This document shows, piece after piece, positions 46,025 to 56,481 of a stretch of 64,000 nucleotides of DNA. Both the position numbers and the translations under genes were made by a program. Position 1 is the stretch's first letter. The number at the start of each line of letters is the position of its first letter. This DNA comes from Naematelia aurantialba (Eukaryota; Basidiomycota; Tremellomycetes; Tremellales; Naemateliaceae). The stretch covers positions 1,798,001-1,862,000 of the forward strand of contig JAKFAO010000001.1 in assembly GCA_021527695.1 (NCBI GenBank), written 5' to 3'. The notes below the pieces were generated by a model. It was not told where the DNA came from. It ran no database searches and was given only the letters and a program-made list of their open reading frames with translations.

Positions 46025-47690
46025 TCACTCGTCGTCGGAATCAGCGTCGGCGTCCGCCTTGGAAACCCCGTGGAGGTATACAGGCTCGTTCAGCTAGGTC
46101 CTATCAGCATCGCCAAGCATGGTCTAGCGACGCCAGCACTGAGATTGGCAGAGCGGGATCGATCATGTTCGTGGATGGAGAGGGGAGAGGGGGAGAGGAG
46201 GAGAGGGCAAGAGGAGAGGGGAGAGAGGGAACTGGGGAGAGGAGACTGGGAGAGGAGACTCGGCTGACCATCTCGACGAAACCCAGCCATTCGCCGAGTG
46301 ACCGGACAAACTCGTCTCCGCCTTCTCCGGCGCCACCAGTCCGCCACCAGCCTTTACCCAACTGGACCCCTGCGTCTTCGTCTCCGGCTCCGCGTTGCCA
46401 GATACCTCCGTTCTGCCCTCCTCCCTCTGCATCGCCCGGTCCTCCAGACGTGGGCCCTGCCTCTGCCTCTGCTGCGACTCCTACAAGGCCCGCTTCAGCA
46501 CCCGGTCCGCCTGACACGAGTCCTGCCTCTGCAGCAACTGTTGCGAGCGCAGCATCTCCAGCAGCTTGCTCGTCTGTCCGGAACCCCGCCAGCGGCGCAT
46601 CGGGCGTCCAGAGCGTAAACTCTGTAAATGTCGACAGCGGGCGCAGCACTCGCACCGCACCATCTGGCACCTCGTCCGCCGAGCCCGGTATGTCCTCGTC
46701 GCGCGGTGCCGAAATTGCCGGACTGGCGTCTTTGACCGAAAACGCGGGCGGATCATCCTCTGTCGCTGGGGAAGGCAGGATTGGCTCTTCGCTGACTTGG
46801 ACAGCACTGTGGCTGGGCCCATCCGTGCTGTGGACTTGGACAACACTGTGGCTCTGCTCATCTGTGCGGTGGTCCGGGTCGGCGTCGGCATTGAAGTCGG
46901 TATCCGTATCTGGTCTCACGGGCAGCCGCGCTCGCGGTGGCGATATCGGCTCTTTCAGTGGCGTGGCCGCCTGAACGACTATACTCGGCAACGGAACGGA
47001 TTCTACCGCCGCCTTGACTGGAGTTCCCACGGCTGTGATATTTGCCCGTGCCCGCTTGCTCGGCGTCCGGGTGAGGACGGCGTGCGTTTCCACGGGGACA
47101 TCCTGCTCTTGCTGCTCGTGCTGCTCTTCCTCGTCATCTGAATCTAGGCGGAATCGTTTCCTGCTTGCCGTCGCTGCCCGAGCAGACTTGGGCTTTGACA
47201 GGGCCACCTGCCCCACACCGCGATTCGACTTGCGCGGCGATCTGCGTACTCCTTCCTGTGATGCATCGATAGATATCTCTGTCGTTGTCGACGAAGCGAC
47301 AGAGCTCGCAGGTGTGAGAGGTATTTTCCCCGTACCAGGATCCCCTGCCACTCGTCCACGCTCTCTACCTTGTGCCCCAAGGCTGGGAAGCCCACCGAGC
47401 AGCTTGGGTGCCCCTAACACTACGCCGGTGTATCCGCGGGGAACAACAATCGACTGGCCGACTAGCTGGCGGCCGCGGAATGCTGCGATGGGCGTGCCAG
47501 CCGCCACAGATGGGTGTGAAGGGGGACATGGGCGGGGTTGAAAGTACGTTGCGAGGGGGGACGACGTCGAGGCGTACGGGGCCGAAGCAGGACCGAGAGA
47601 GAATGGAAGGAGGTGCAGTGGCCGCGAGGTATCTAGAGTGCCTGCTGGAGATACCACAGGGCCGAGGACGAGGGTAGCAGATGTGGACAT
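46025..47690 (-). CDS. Ribonuclease H2 subunit C, with a large disordered insert
   Basis: Structural subunit of the RNase H2 trimer that removes ribonucleotides from DNA in the nucleus. Start at 47690 (MSTSATLVLGPVVSPAG). The N-terminal core matches family: SRPLHLLPFSLGPASAPYAS, TYFQPRP, then AAFRGRQLVGQSIVVPRGYT with GVVLGAP. Residues of about 100-340 are a Ser/Pro/acidic disordered insert with basic clusters (VRRSPRKSNRGVGQ, SRKRFRLDSDDEEE). The C-terminal core resumes at FTEFTLWTPDAPLAGF, is interrupted by an Ala/Gly-rich linker, then DEFVRSLGEWLGFVEM. One intron (46094-46272) leads to LNEPVYLHGVSKADADADSD and TGA at 46025. At about 495 residues it is three to four times the human protein. 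Diverges from the SLS1-like gene by 225 bp. Confidence 0.8.
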
Positions 47691-47915
47691 GCTGCTCGCT
47701 GACAGACTGCTGCTGCTCGCGACTGCAAAAGTCAAAGAGACGCGTCGAAGAAGACACGATTTGCTTCCGCTTTCAATGCCTTTGCGGAGATGAGCCGCAA
47801 CTCCGTCTGGTCGCCTAAATTTCCTGCAGTGAAGCGTTTGTCGTCGTCGATTTCCTGTTACATTCCAAGAGCGTCCTGCCCAGAAACGCCATCTCACACC
47901 AGCGGAGCAAGCCTC

Positions 47916-50755
47916 ATGCTCGTTGTCCGGCAGCTCCGGACGCCGTCGTGTCGCATAAAATGCTCGAAGGGCGCCCAGCTGGAATGTTCGCCCTTGGCTG
48001 AATCTAGTACGGCCGCTAGACGTCGATTCACCTCGTCGTATCCCGTTCTCGAGGGCCGGCCGACAGTCTTGTCGCCCGACTCGAGTCCCCCACGACGCTC
48101 CAGTTCCGACAAAGCCACAGGATCGAAGAAGGCAGGGCCGCCCCGGCGATCCAAAGTATCGTTTTCGTCGGCGAAGCGACTGGCTCTGGCCCTCAAGGAA
48201 GCATCTCCCCTCGGTCCCCTGCCTCCGACTGATCAGGCTATCGTTGCAGAGTCCACGCAGGCGATTTTCGCAGCTCCTGACTCATCGTATGGGAAGCGAA
48301 TCCCACTCAGCGTCAACAAAGTACCCAACACCCCGCCGTCGATCAGCGATCTGCTGAGGATACAACCGCAACCGCCCAAAGTCCCATTATGGCACGAACA
48401 TTACCCCGGCCGGTACGACAAAGTGCGCAGTACTCTCGACAATGCTTTCACGAGGACTCAGATGAAGAGCTTTGTGAAGGACTTGGGCCTTGGAGAGCCC
48501 CATTGGGCGATGAGGAAGGGCGACTTGCTCAGCCTCATCATGGCGAACTGGGGATGGGAAAAAGCCCGCGAGAGAGTCGTCGAGAAAGCCGAGGACGAGC
48601 AGGGTGAGCCCTTCAACATATAGACCGCGAGCGCTAAACAAAGCTGACGTGTGCCGGGAAGTTTTCGACATCTCATCTCCAGAGCTGTTCTTAATGCTGC
48701 GAGATCGCGGCTTGATGCAAGATATCCTGACACGGCAGAAAATCGGCTTCAACATTGGAGCTCAAGGCGAGGACAAGAATAAGCTGCCAGTGCGAGGATC
48801 GACCCGTGCACTACAGTGGTTCGGGTCCATGCTGCAGGGCCGGCGCAAAGTGAGTTCATGCTTAGGGTGCCGTGCCCATGGAGCTGAGTTTTCTCCCAGG
48901 GGCTCATCACCGACGAATGGGCGATCGGGGATATGTCAGACTGGCGGCCAACGGAGGATCTGCTCTCGACTGTTTCTAACGTGACTGTGGCGTATGTCGA
49001 GCGGATGGCCAACAATATGGTACGCCCGTGCGAACTCTTAGGCCTGCGATGTCGGGAGAACTGATTTGAGCAGTTGCGCGCGACGACCTTTCATCCCCGC
49101 TCAGTTCTTCAAGCCCGGCAATTATTCTCGATCGCCGAGCTTCGCGTAAGTGTCACCTCACAGTCAGCTGTATATCTGCTAACTGCTCTAGACCAAGTCC
49201 TTATCCCAATACCGACCCCTGATGGCTGCGGTTCCATCCTCAGAGTCGTCCACGAAATACACCCTGTTCCCCTACCAGGCCTCGGAAGCCAACCCCATTC
49301 CCTGGACCGACACGTCCATCTCGAATCCTGCGATGTTTCGCCTGAGCCGAGTGGGTCGATGGTCGGTCAAGGTGTCTAGGAGGGAGGCGGCGCACCAAGT
49401 AGAGCGTCTGGGCGACAGCGAGGTCTTCGGTATCACCGGAAGCGATGAAAACACCACTTGGGCGGATCTCCTGAACCTTGCGTGGAGGGACAACGCACAG
49501 AATCCCAGAAGAGTCGTTGCACAGTGAGTGTTGAGCAAGTAAGGAGCACACATCGTAGCTCACTCGTCAGATTCGGGCATTTCCCGCATACCGTTCTCGG
49601 GGAGGGCACTTCCATCTTCTCCTCACCCTTACCAGACGAGAGCAGCCCGGACCGAGCCATCGCCTGTGTGAAAGGGTTGAAATCGACCCCGATCTTCATT
49701 CCTTGGTGCGCTTTACGTCATGCCATCCCTTGCTGCATTACTGACCGGCACTCTAGTCGAACTCCCTCAATGGCACGAACGGCCCTATCACTGAACCCAT
49801 CCGTCCGCAGACGACTTTCATATCGCCACACCGATCTGACCAAAACGCTGACCTTTACTTACACCTATGTCGATGCACCTTCCCAAGAGGGCGGCGAACC
49901 TGTTGCGCCAGCTGCGGAGACGCTGAATCTCGACATGGGGGAAGAATCATGGCAGGTCAAACTGAGCAAGTTCTTGGAGAAGATGGAAACGGGTGGATCT
50001 AATGAGGACGACAAGGATCAAGGCGGCGAGGCCACCCCGGCGGAGTCCACCCCGGCGGAGAGTGTGGGTGAGGCCTTGGGAGACCAGGTGGCGGCCGCCG
50101 CACCTATCGAGTCGATTGAGGAAAGGCTTGAGCGCCACCTGGTGGGCGAGTCCAGTAGGGGTGTCAAGGAGATTGACATGCTCCTTCCTGATCGGTGCGT
50201 GCCCGTTGCGGCTCGCGTTTCGTCGAGTCAAGCTGACATGGTCAGACCCATCGATCTGCGTATGACAACTGCATCTCCATCGCCTCTCTCCTCGGACAGC
50301 ATTCCAAAGGTCATCGTCGACTACTTTCGATCCGTCCTCGGGGCGGAGGGCAAGGCGCCATCCAAATTGCCCGTAGCGCCTACCGAGCTGACGCTGGACC
50401 ACCCGACCTTGGGCGGGCAGTACCGCATCGAGGCGGACGAGGAGCTTCGCGTCGCTGAGACATGCAACCGAAGCGGCGTCGTCGTGCGTGACGTGCGAGT
50501 CATTGACAAGGCTTTGGGCCTCGACCGGGAAATTGCACATACCGAGGTGAGCCGGTGACCCCAGAACCGACCGAGCACAGGCTGATATGGCGTTTCTCCC
50601 CTTCTGGCGTGTCCCTCCCTGTGCCCTTGTAGCTGGAGTACCAGGCGACTGAAGGGGGCGAAGTGCCAGAAGCGTTCTGGACAGAGCTGGCGAATGTGTC
50701 GAGAGAGCTGGCGCCGGTTTCGGCTCCGATCTCGGACGCCCGGTATCTGCTCTAA
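47916..50755 (+). CDS. Probable SLS1-like mitochondrial inner-membrane protein
   Basis: About 850 residues in eight exons. The start at 47916 gives MLVVRQLRTPSCRIKCSKGA, rich in Arg and Ser and lacking acidic residues, a mitochondrial targeting sequence; an in-frame ATG at 47790 would extend it by 42 residues into the short divergent promoter. The region TRTQMKSFVKDLGL..WAMRKGDLLSLIMANWGW resembles the N-terminal SAP-like domain of SLS1-type mitochondrial regulators, followed by EVFDISSPELFLMLRDRGLM, ITDEWAIGDMSDWRPTEDLL, YTLFPYQASEANPIPW and FGHFPHTVLGEGTSIFSSPL. An acidic central insert (EMETGGSNEDDKDQGGE-like) precedes the C-terminal EYQATEGGEVPEAFW. SLS1 couples mitochondrial transcription to translation at the membrane in yeast. 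Assignment is by pattern memory, not alignment, so moderate. Confidence 0.55.
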
Positions 50756-51153
50756 GATCCGTCGTCCGTGTCTCTGTTTTCCGACCGAATATTCCTGCTA
50801 TACCAGGAAGTACGGAACCGCATCTGCATCCGACATGGCGTAGAGTAGAGACGGGGTGTTGGTGAAACAGGTGAGACGCTTAGAGTCCACGGTGACCAGC
50901 TGGTCAGCTATCAGGCGGCACCGCGTCTCGTTAGAGTCGTCGATCGTCGTTGGGAGGGGACGCTGTGGATGGGCACTGCCGAGACTGGGATGGTGGGACA
51001 AGGAGGGGACGGCGGGAGGAAGCAAACATCGGTTGCATCACTACAGCATGGCTACGGGCGTATCACTATGCATGGTATCTTGGCAGGTCTCCGGCGTGTC
51101 GTAAGCTATATAGTGGCTCGTCTTAGGCGTTATCGTCGCTGCGTCATTGGTGG
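50756..51153. other. Convergent intergenic gap
   Basis: About 400 bp between the SLS1-like (+) and dynactin (-) stop codons. No gene or repeat recognised. Confidence 0.5.
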
Positions 51154-52346
51154 TCAAAGGACGCGCATGCGGTTGTATCTGTCCGGGTGGATGAGCGGCC
51201 TGACTTCACATGATCTTGGCTGTCTGAGTCTGACGTGTCTGTGGAAAGACAAGAGCATACGTGTATAGGTAAGGATGGAGAGCGGGCGGACGACGAGGGC
51301 ACATGTCCGCATGTAATGGCACGTAGGGTAGACAGATGCAGAGAGTGTACGCAAACAGTGGTCTGAAGGGCAGGTGGAGAAGTAAGGAGGTATAGAGGTA
51401 AAGAGGTAAAGAGGTAAAGAGGTAAAGAGGTAAGAGTGAGAGGTAAGAGGTAAGAGGCAACGAGGTGAAAGGTACGATCAGGACCCACTTTGGCAAGATC
51501 TCCCGCAGATACTCGACATGTTTCTCCTTCAAGGCCAGTTCAGCAGCGTGACCCGTCCCGTCCCATGTCCGCCGCTCCGACAAGGCCCCATGGACGACCG
51601 TGTACGGAGGCAGCGTCTCGATGTTAGTGGGGTGTACATTTGCGCCTTCGCCTGCGCCTGCGGTTGGTCCGGAATCTTGAGCGGAGGGGAGCGGGAGACA
51701 GACGGTTCCTGCTGCTTCGAGGGGTCAGTTCAGAGTGGTAACGGCCAAGCTGTAGAGCTAGAGTAAGGAGTGGCGGTGGGACAAGACGTGGGGTGTAGAC
51801 AAGACGTGGGATAGGACAAGACGTGGGGGTAGACAAGACGTACCCAAGATGCAGTTGTCCGTGATATGCACGTTGCTGGCGGCGCGAGAGCGCGGCTGGA
51901 ATGTGTTGTTGTTGCCTATCGATAGCGACTCTATACCTGCCCGCAGTCAGAGTCTAGGCAGCCCGCGTGGAGCCTAGACGATCCCGCGTGCTCTTTGTGA
52001 GCAACCAGAGGAGACTCACGGCACCCGACTTGGAACACATTACCATTACCGATCGTCATGACCCCCTTTCCGCGATTGACCACCACCGCCAGCTCCTCCA
52101 CTACGCAGTCGCTGCCAAACTCGATCGGGCCGCCAAGGGCCAGAACACAAGCCTTGGGATGCACGACACAGCCTGCGCCGAATGTCAGAGCACCGCGGAG
52201 GTCGGTGTCTTGGCTCAACAGCGCGGTAGGGTGCGCCGTGATCTTGCTGCTCCCATAAGCACCACTGGCCACTCATTGGGGTCGTTGGTCGCTGAATGGC
52301 GGCACAGACTACAGACTTACACGGCGGGAGCAGGAGGGCGCGACAT
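51154..52346 (-). CDS. DCTN6: Dynactin subunit 6 (p27), left-handed beta-helix
   Basis: Pointed-end subunit of dynactin, which links cargo to dynein. Exon 1 (52321-52346) is tiny: MSRPPAPAV; its GT codon is completed after the intron to give VGAYGSSKITAHPTALLSQD. The hexapeptide repeat region includes LRGALTFGAGCVVHPKACVL, GPIEFGSDCVVEELAVVVNR, GVMTIGNGNVFQVGC, ESLSIGNNNTF, SRAASNVHITDNCILG. The C-terminal helix is ERRTWDGTGHAAELALKEKH with VEYLREILPK, and a last intron splices to YNRMRVL and TGA at 51154. This matches p27 in repeat pattern and C-terminus. About 200 residues. The last intron carries a GGTAAAGA octamer array. A GTG-initiated reading starting at 52272 is an artefact of missing exon 1. 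It diverges from the PEP12-like gene by 245 bp. Confidence 0.87.
51384..51470 (-). repeat. AGGTAAAG octamer repeat in the last dynactin intron
   Basis: Five perfect octamers at about 51391-51433 and several diverged AGGTAAG heptamers after them lie between LREILPK and the last exon. Confidence 0.85.
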
Positions 52347-52591
52347 GCTCTCATGTACGCTGGCTCGCGCCTGCCATGAATGGGTGATGGGTGGGTACAG
52401 CCACGACGTTGCAGCGCCGTTGCAGCGAAGGAAAGAGGTCAGTCGCGAACCGGGAACCGGAACCAATTCCACACACCAAAGGGTGCTCTCGTCGCCACCC
52501 AAATCGCTGCTCGGCTTCTCTCGTCTTTCTCGTCCACGTATACTTTCTCCTGCAGGCAGGGCAGCAGGCCACTCTCTAATCCTCTAGCACG

Positions 52592-54176
52592 ATGAGCTTC
52601 AACGACCTGGAGCGGGGCGAATCGTCGCAGCCTCTCTTACGCGGCGGTCCAGCAGGTCAGCTCCGTCTCTCCACAACTCTACCCAGTCTTCGCTGCCCTC
52701 TGCTGCGCCGAATCGGCCGTTCCATCCCGCTCGCTTGAGGGTGCATGTACTGATCCCCGAGGTACAGACCAGGACAAAGCGTTCACATCCATCAAAGACT
52801 CGGTCTCGATCCAGATTTTCAAGCTCCAGTCCAATGTCCAGGGCATACAGAAGCTCGTTGATAAGCTCGGCACAGCAGGCGACGGACCAGCTCTGAGAAC
52901 TAGCTTGTGAGTGATATGCGGATGCAGGCGGGTGGTCCTGCAACACTGGATTCTGGTTGCGGGATCTTGGATCCGGGTCGTATAGGCAAAGGTGGTGCTG
53001 CATGTTACAGGCTCGCCAGCGACTCTGGTGCTGGATCCCTGTTACTAGAACACGGATACGGAGTTGTGGCGTGCTGGATGCTGGACAATGGATGCTGGAT
53101 GCTGGATGCTGGATGCTGGATACCGGAAGCTGGCTGCTGCTGACCTTCAGGCACAACCTGACAGAGGCGACGCGGGATATGGTCAAGAAGAGCACGGATG
53201 ATGTGAAGAACCTCGCATCCATGCCATCAGGCGGTCAATTCGTTTGTTTTTCATTCCTCTGCATCCCGTTGCAACTAACATTCCGGTGCCTCCCTATCCT
53301 CTCCCCCCGAAATCCCTTCCATCGCATGTACCCTCAACCGGCATGGAACTACACACCACACAACAGTCATCACGCAAACCCATCCAGTCGAAGCTGTCGC
53401 GCGAATTCACCTCAGCCCTGAGCGCATTCCAGCGCGTCCAGAGACTATCAGCAGAGAAGCAACGGTCCAACGTCGAGTCGCAGAAGCGGCGTGTGGACGC
53501 GCTGATAGAGGATGATACGGGGGTGTACGTTTCAAGGTTATTCTTGAGGCTTGGCTGATATCTGCAGGGTCGAGGAAGAGCGGGGAAGTGTGGAGCTGGA
53601 TCACGTGCAGCGACTGGAGCAACAGCACGTCCAGCAGTGAGTTGGAGGACCATGTTCTCAGATCACCTATCCCGCATCATTGCCTCGTGTCTGGAGCGGC
53701 GACTCTGTCTCCGAATGGTGGGAGAGTGTGCACGAGACGTGTGGCGCACACCACGTCATCATCTCTATTCCATTCGCGCTACTGTTACCTCCTGTCAGCG
53801 AGCTGAGACCACGTCGCAGGGTATCGCCGCAAGAGCTAGAGTTCCAAGAGACCCTCATCGCGGAACGTGAAGCCGAGATCCGCGAGATCGAGTCGGGGAT
53901 ACATGAACTGAACGACATCTTCCGTGACCTTGGGACAATCGTCGAGCAGCAGGGCGGGCTGGTGGACAACATCGAGAGCAATATCACTTCGGTTGCACAA
54001 AATACATCGTCTGCGGCCGACGAGCTGACTACTGCACATGAGTATCAACGGAAAGCCGGGCGTCGCATGGTGTGCCTGTTGTTGATTCTGGTGGTTGTTG
54101 TGTTGGTGATCCTCCTCGCTGTAAGTCCCTGGTCTGCCTCGAGAACTGCCTCTGATCGTGCCAGATACTATCATAG
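52592..54176 (+). CDS. Endosomal Qa-SNARE, PEP12/syntaxin-7-like
   Basis: Membrane-fusion t-SNARE of the prevacuolar/endosomal route. Start at 52592 (MSFNDLERGESSQPLLRGGP). The Habc region contains AFTSIKDSVSIQIFKLQSNV and QGIQKLVDKLG, then TEATRDMVKKSTDDVKNLAS and REFTSALSAFQRVQRLSAEK. The SNARE motif is IAEREAEIREIESGIHELND, IFRDLGTIVEQQGGLVDNIE, SNITSVAQNTSSAADELTTA; the central Gln of the zero layer is in FRDLGTIVEQQ. The membrane anchor is RRMVCLLLILVVVVLVILLA, and a final intron splices to just ILS and TAG at 54174-54176. About 280 residues in seven exons. The second intron holds a heptamer minisatellite. The intron before the SNARE exon (53639-53819) is canonical. Confidence 0.88.
53072..53122 (+). 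repeat. Heptamer minisatellite (GGATGCT sense) in a PEP12-like intron
   Basis: About six copies of GGATGCT, with one interruption, inside the intron (about 52909-53149) joining ALRTSL to HNLTEATRDM. Confidence 0.88.
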
Positions 54177-55223
54177 ACGGTCTGAGGGTGGGATCAACTT
54201 TTGTATGCACCTATAATAGGTCGACGTATGGGACTTGGCTTTGAACAACATGCCCCGCTGGAGAAAAGCTGGAGCGCCGCTCCGCAGAGGCAAATTTCGG
54301 TTGTAAGCGAAGAAATCCGATTGGTTACCCTGAACGGATGCCCGCCTCCCCGAGTGGGCAAAGGCATTTTGCCCATCGCGGCCACCGTGTTTTGTGCATC
54401 ACATCGAGCATACCTCGTATAGCTCGTAGGCTGGGTTGTCCCCTCTAGCATATAGTCATCCTGCTCAGCACCTTCACGGCACCAAGCGTGCGCACCTTGC
54501 GACTGAACGGCCGAGCCAAGGCGAACCGAACAGACTGCACGCGATCCCATCGCCGGATTGAAGTTGCGGACTGCTGTACCCTGCGTAAAGGAGCTGCTCT
54601 CTTACGCTCCACTCGACGCATCGTCTATTTTGGCAGTCGGCAGTCTGTCATAGCCGACACCACACGCACAGACGCTCCTTGCCTCTTTGTTTGTGTTGTT
54701 TGTGTTGGGTCGAGCGACGCTGCTGTTTAGCGCCGGGCTCGGACAAGACTAGAGTCGGTGAGTCTATCATCTGTCTCCTTTGGACCTGTGTCTGGCCATC
54801 CCGAGGGACCTGCCTTTCGTCTCTGCTGTCTGCCCAGTGATCACAGGACCCGTCCCGACAGCTCCAACCCCCCTGACACGTCCTGCTGCTACCCCATCTC
54901 CCTGACCTGCTCACCGAGCTCGCGTTGATCACTCCACCTGGTCCATCCTGTCCATCCTATCCACCCCATCCACCCCGTCAATCCCGTTACGCCCTGGGCC
55001 CGGCCTCGCGCGTTCGTTTGCGTGATCCAGAGTGCCCGCTTGACTGATCCTACAGCGCAGCCCCAGCCCATTTAAAGCCCGCACGCCAGAAAGGTTCACT
55101 CTTCCTGACTCTCTTTCAGATCCTTCTGCAAACACACATTCGACACACTGCGAAGCAACACCCGATTCGCGCGTACAACACGCACGCAAAGCATAGCACA
55201 GAGCAGAGCAGACGCAGAACAGT
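54177..55223. promoter_or_regulatory. Upstream region of the 55224 gene, TTTAAA at 55071
   Basis: About 1.05 kb between the PEP12-like stop and the next ATG, both plus strand. CCATCCTATCCACCCCATCC-type near-repeats lie at 54940-54985. A TTTAAA at 55071-55076, 148 bp before the ATG, is a possible TATA element. No gene supported. Confidence 0.45.
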
Positions 55224-56072
55224 ATGACAGCGACATCATCGACGCTCCCGATGCACGCGCAGCAGCCGACGCCGCAATCGTTGACCCCGTCCGGCTCGCC
55301 GCCGAACCACCACCCCGTGTTTGCCGAGTCCAAGCTGGCGCACCTGCTGGCCAATTTGGACTCGGGCACGCATATCATCTGCAGAGACGAGCGGGAGACT
55401 CCAGAAGAGAGGCGAATGAGCTTTGGCGAAGGTGGTGAGTCGGCGCCCCTTGACCCTCGCCACTTTCGTTTTCCTGCGTTCTCTTTCGACTTTTACCGTC
55501 TTCCATTACATCTCCCTTTTTCTTCTTTGCATTAGATCTTCTTTCTACCGTCTTTCGCTACATTCCGCCTCTACCGAGCACTCCTTGGCATCCTTCTACC
55601 ATCTTGTCGTAACATCTCCCTTGCACAGTTATCCGCCATCCTTTACCATGTCCTAGAACTCATGAGAGCAGGATTCCCCACCCCGCCGCCGTCTAGGCGA
55701 CCATCGATTTTGGCGCAATTTGTCTCCCGACCCAACTTTTCCTTCTCCCACTCGACGCCCGCTACGCCGCTGTCCGCCTCGCACCCGAAAGAATCTGGCC
55801 TGCCCTCGGGGCTAGCTATGACGCCCTCGGCGTCGCACGACCTGCCGATCCAGCACCTCCGTACACGGTCCACACCGGCTTCAGGCGGTGATGCCGAGTT
55901 GCCAGAAGGCATGACGCCGGCAGCGGACGGCAAGGTCCGTTCGGGGACGATGAAGGTCGCTGGATTCAGTGTGGGCGTGGGCGCAGCGGCACAGGCCCAG
56001 GTGCAGAGCACGACGGGGGCGAAACGACATTTTGATCCGTCCAGGGACCCGAAGCTGCTCGGTCTTTTGTGA
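55224..56072 (+). CDS. Unrecognised low-complexity protein
   Basis: Two exons joined by one intron (55434-55652): GGCGAAGGTG|GT..TAG|AACTCATG keeps frame, giving about 210 residues. The start at 55224 (MTATSSTLPMHAQQPTPQSL) leads to NHHPVFAESKLAHLLANLDS and a charged segment DERETPEERRMSFGEG before the intron; after it come FPTPPPSRRPSILAQFVSRP, a Ser/Thr/Pro-rich middle and a C-terminus VAGFSVGVGAAAQAQV, then KRHFDPSRDPKLLGLL. No transmembrane segment, signal peptide or domain is visible. The SRRPS and RRMS motifs are potential basophilic kinase sites. It looks like a disordered regulatory protein; I give no function. The clear in-frame intron and TATA-like element support it being real. Confidence 0.6.
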
Positions 56073-56481
56073 GCACGGACGCGCCAACGGAAGTGAAGCG
56101 ACTTGAAGGAAGCGACTTGAAATGAAGGAAGTGACATGGAGTGAAGAGAGGAAGGAAGGTAGGGAGATATGCGCGGGTGAAGAGAAGCGAGACCATCATT
56201 GTATATTTCAAGCGACCCATCTGTTGACATGCCGCATCCATCATCCCATCGTGTGCATACCTCGATAGACTTGTGTATACGATAGAGTATTGTATCCACT
56301 ATGCACCAGGTATCCTACGTGACTGTTGCGACGTATACTCAGTGCATCTGCACCCTACACCCTACACCCTACACCCTACACCCTACACCCTACACCCTAC
56401 ACCCTACACCCTACACCCTACACCCTACACCCTACACCCTACACCCTACACCCTACACCCTACATCCGACAGGTGTTACGA
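56073..56481. other. Convergent gap containing the telomere-like array
   Basis: About 410 bp between the 55224 gene (+) and the Nudix gene (-). The first 270 bp include GAAGCGACTTGAAGGAAGTG near-repeats (56090-56150); the rest is the CCCTACA array described separately. Confidence 0.6.
56349..56464 (+). repeat. Telomere-like CCCTACA heptamer array
   Basis: Sixteen perfect or near-perfect tandem copies of CACCCTA (TAGGGTG on the other strand), ending 18 bp from the Nudix stop codon. The G-rich strand, TGTAGGG repeated, differs from canonical fungal TTAGGG by one inserted and one altered base, so this is telomere-like rather than telomeric. Confidence 0.93.

Noticed and set aside
45883..46974. 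363-codon plus-strand open frame
   Set aside because: It starts in the TAGATGTGG minisatellite and then runs antisense to RNase H2C.
52058..52272. Dynactin p27 start at a GTG (52272)
   Set aside because: A 26-nt upstream exon with ATG at 52346 and canonical splice sites supplies a proper N-terminus in frame.
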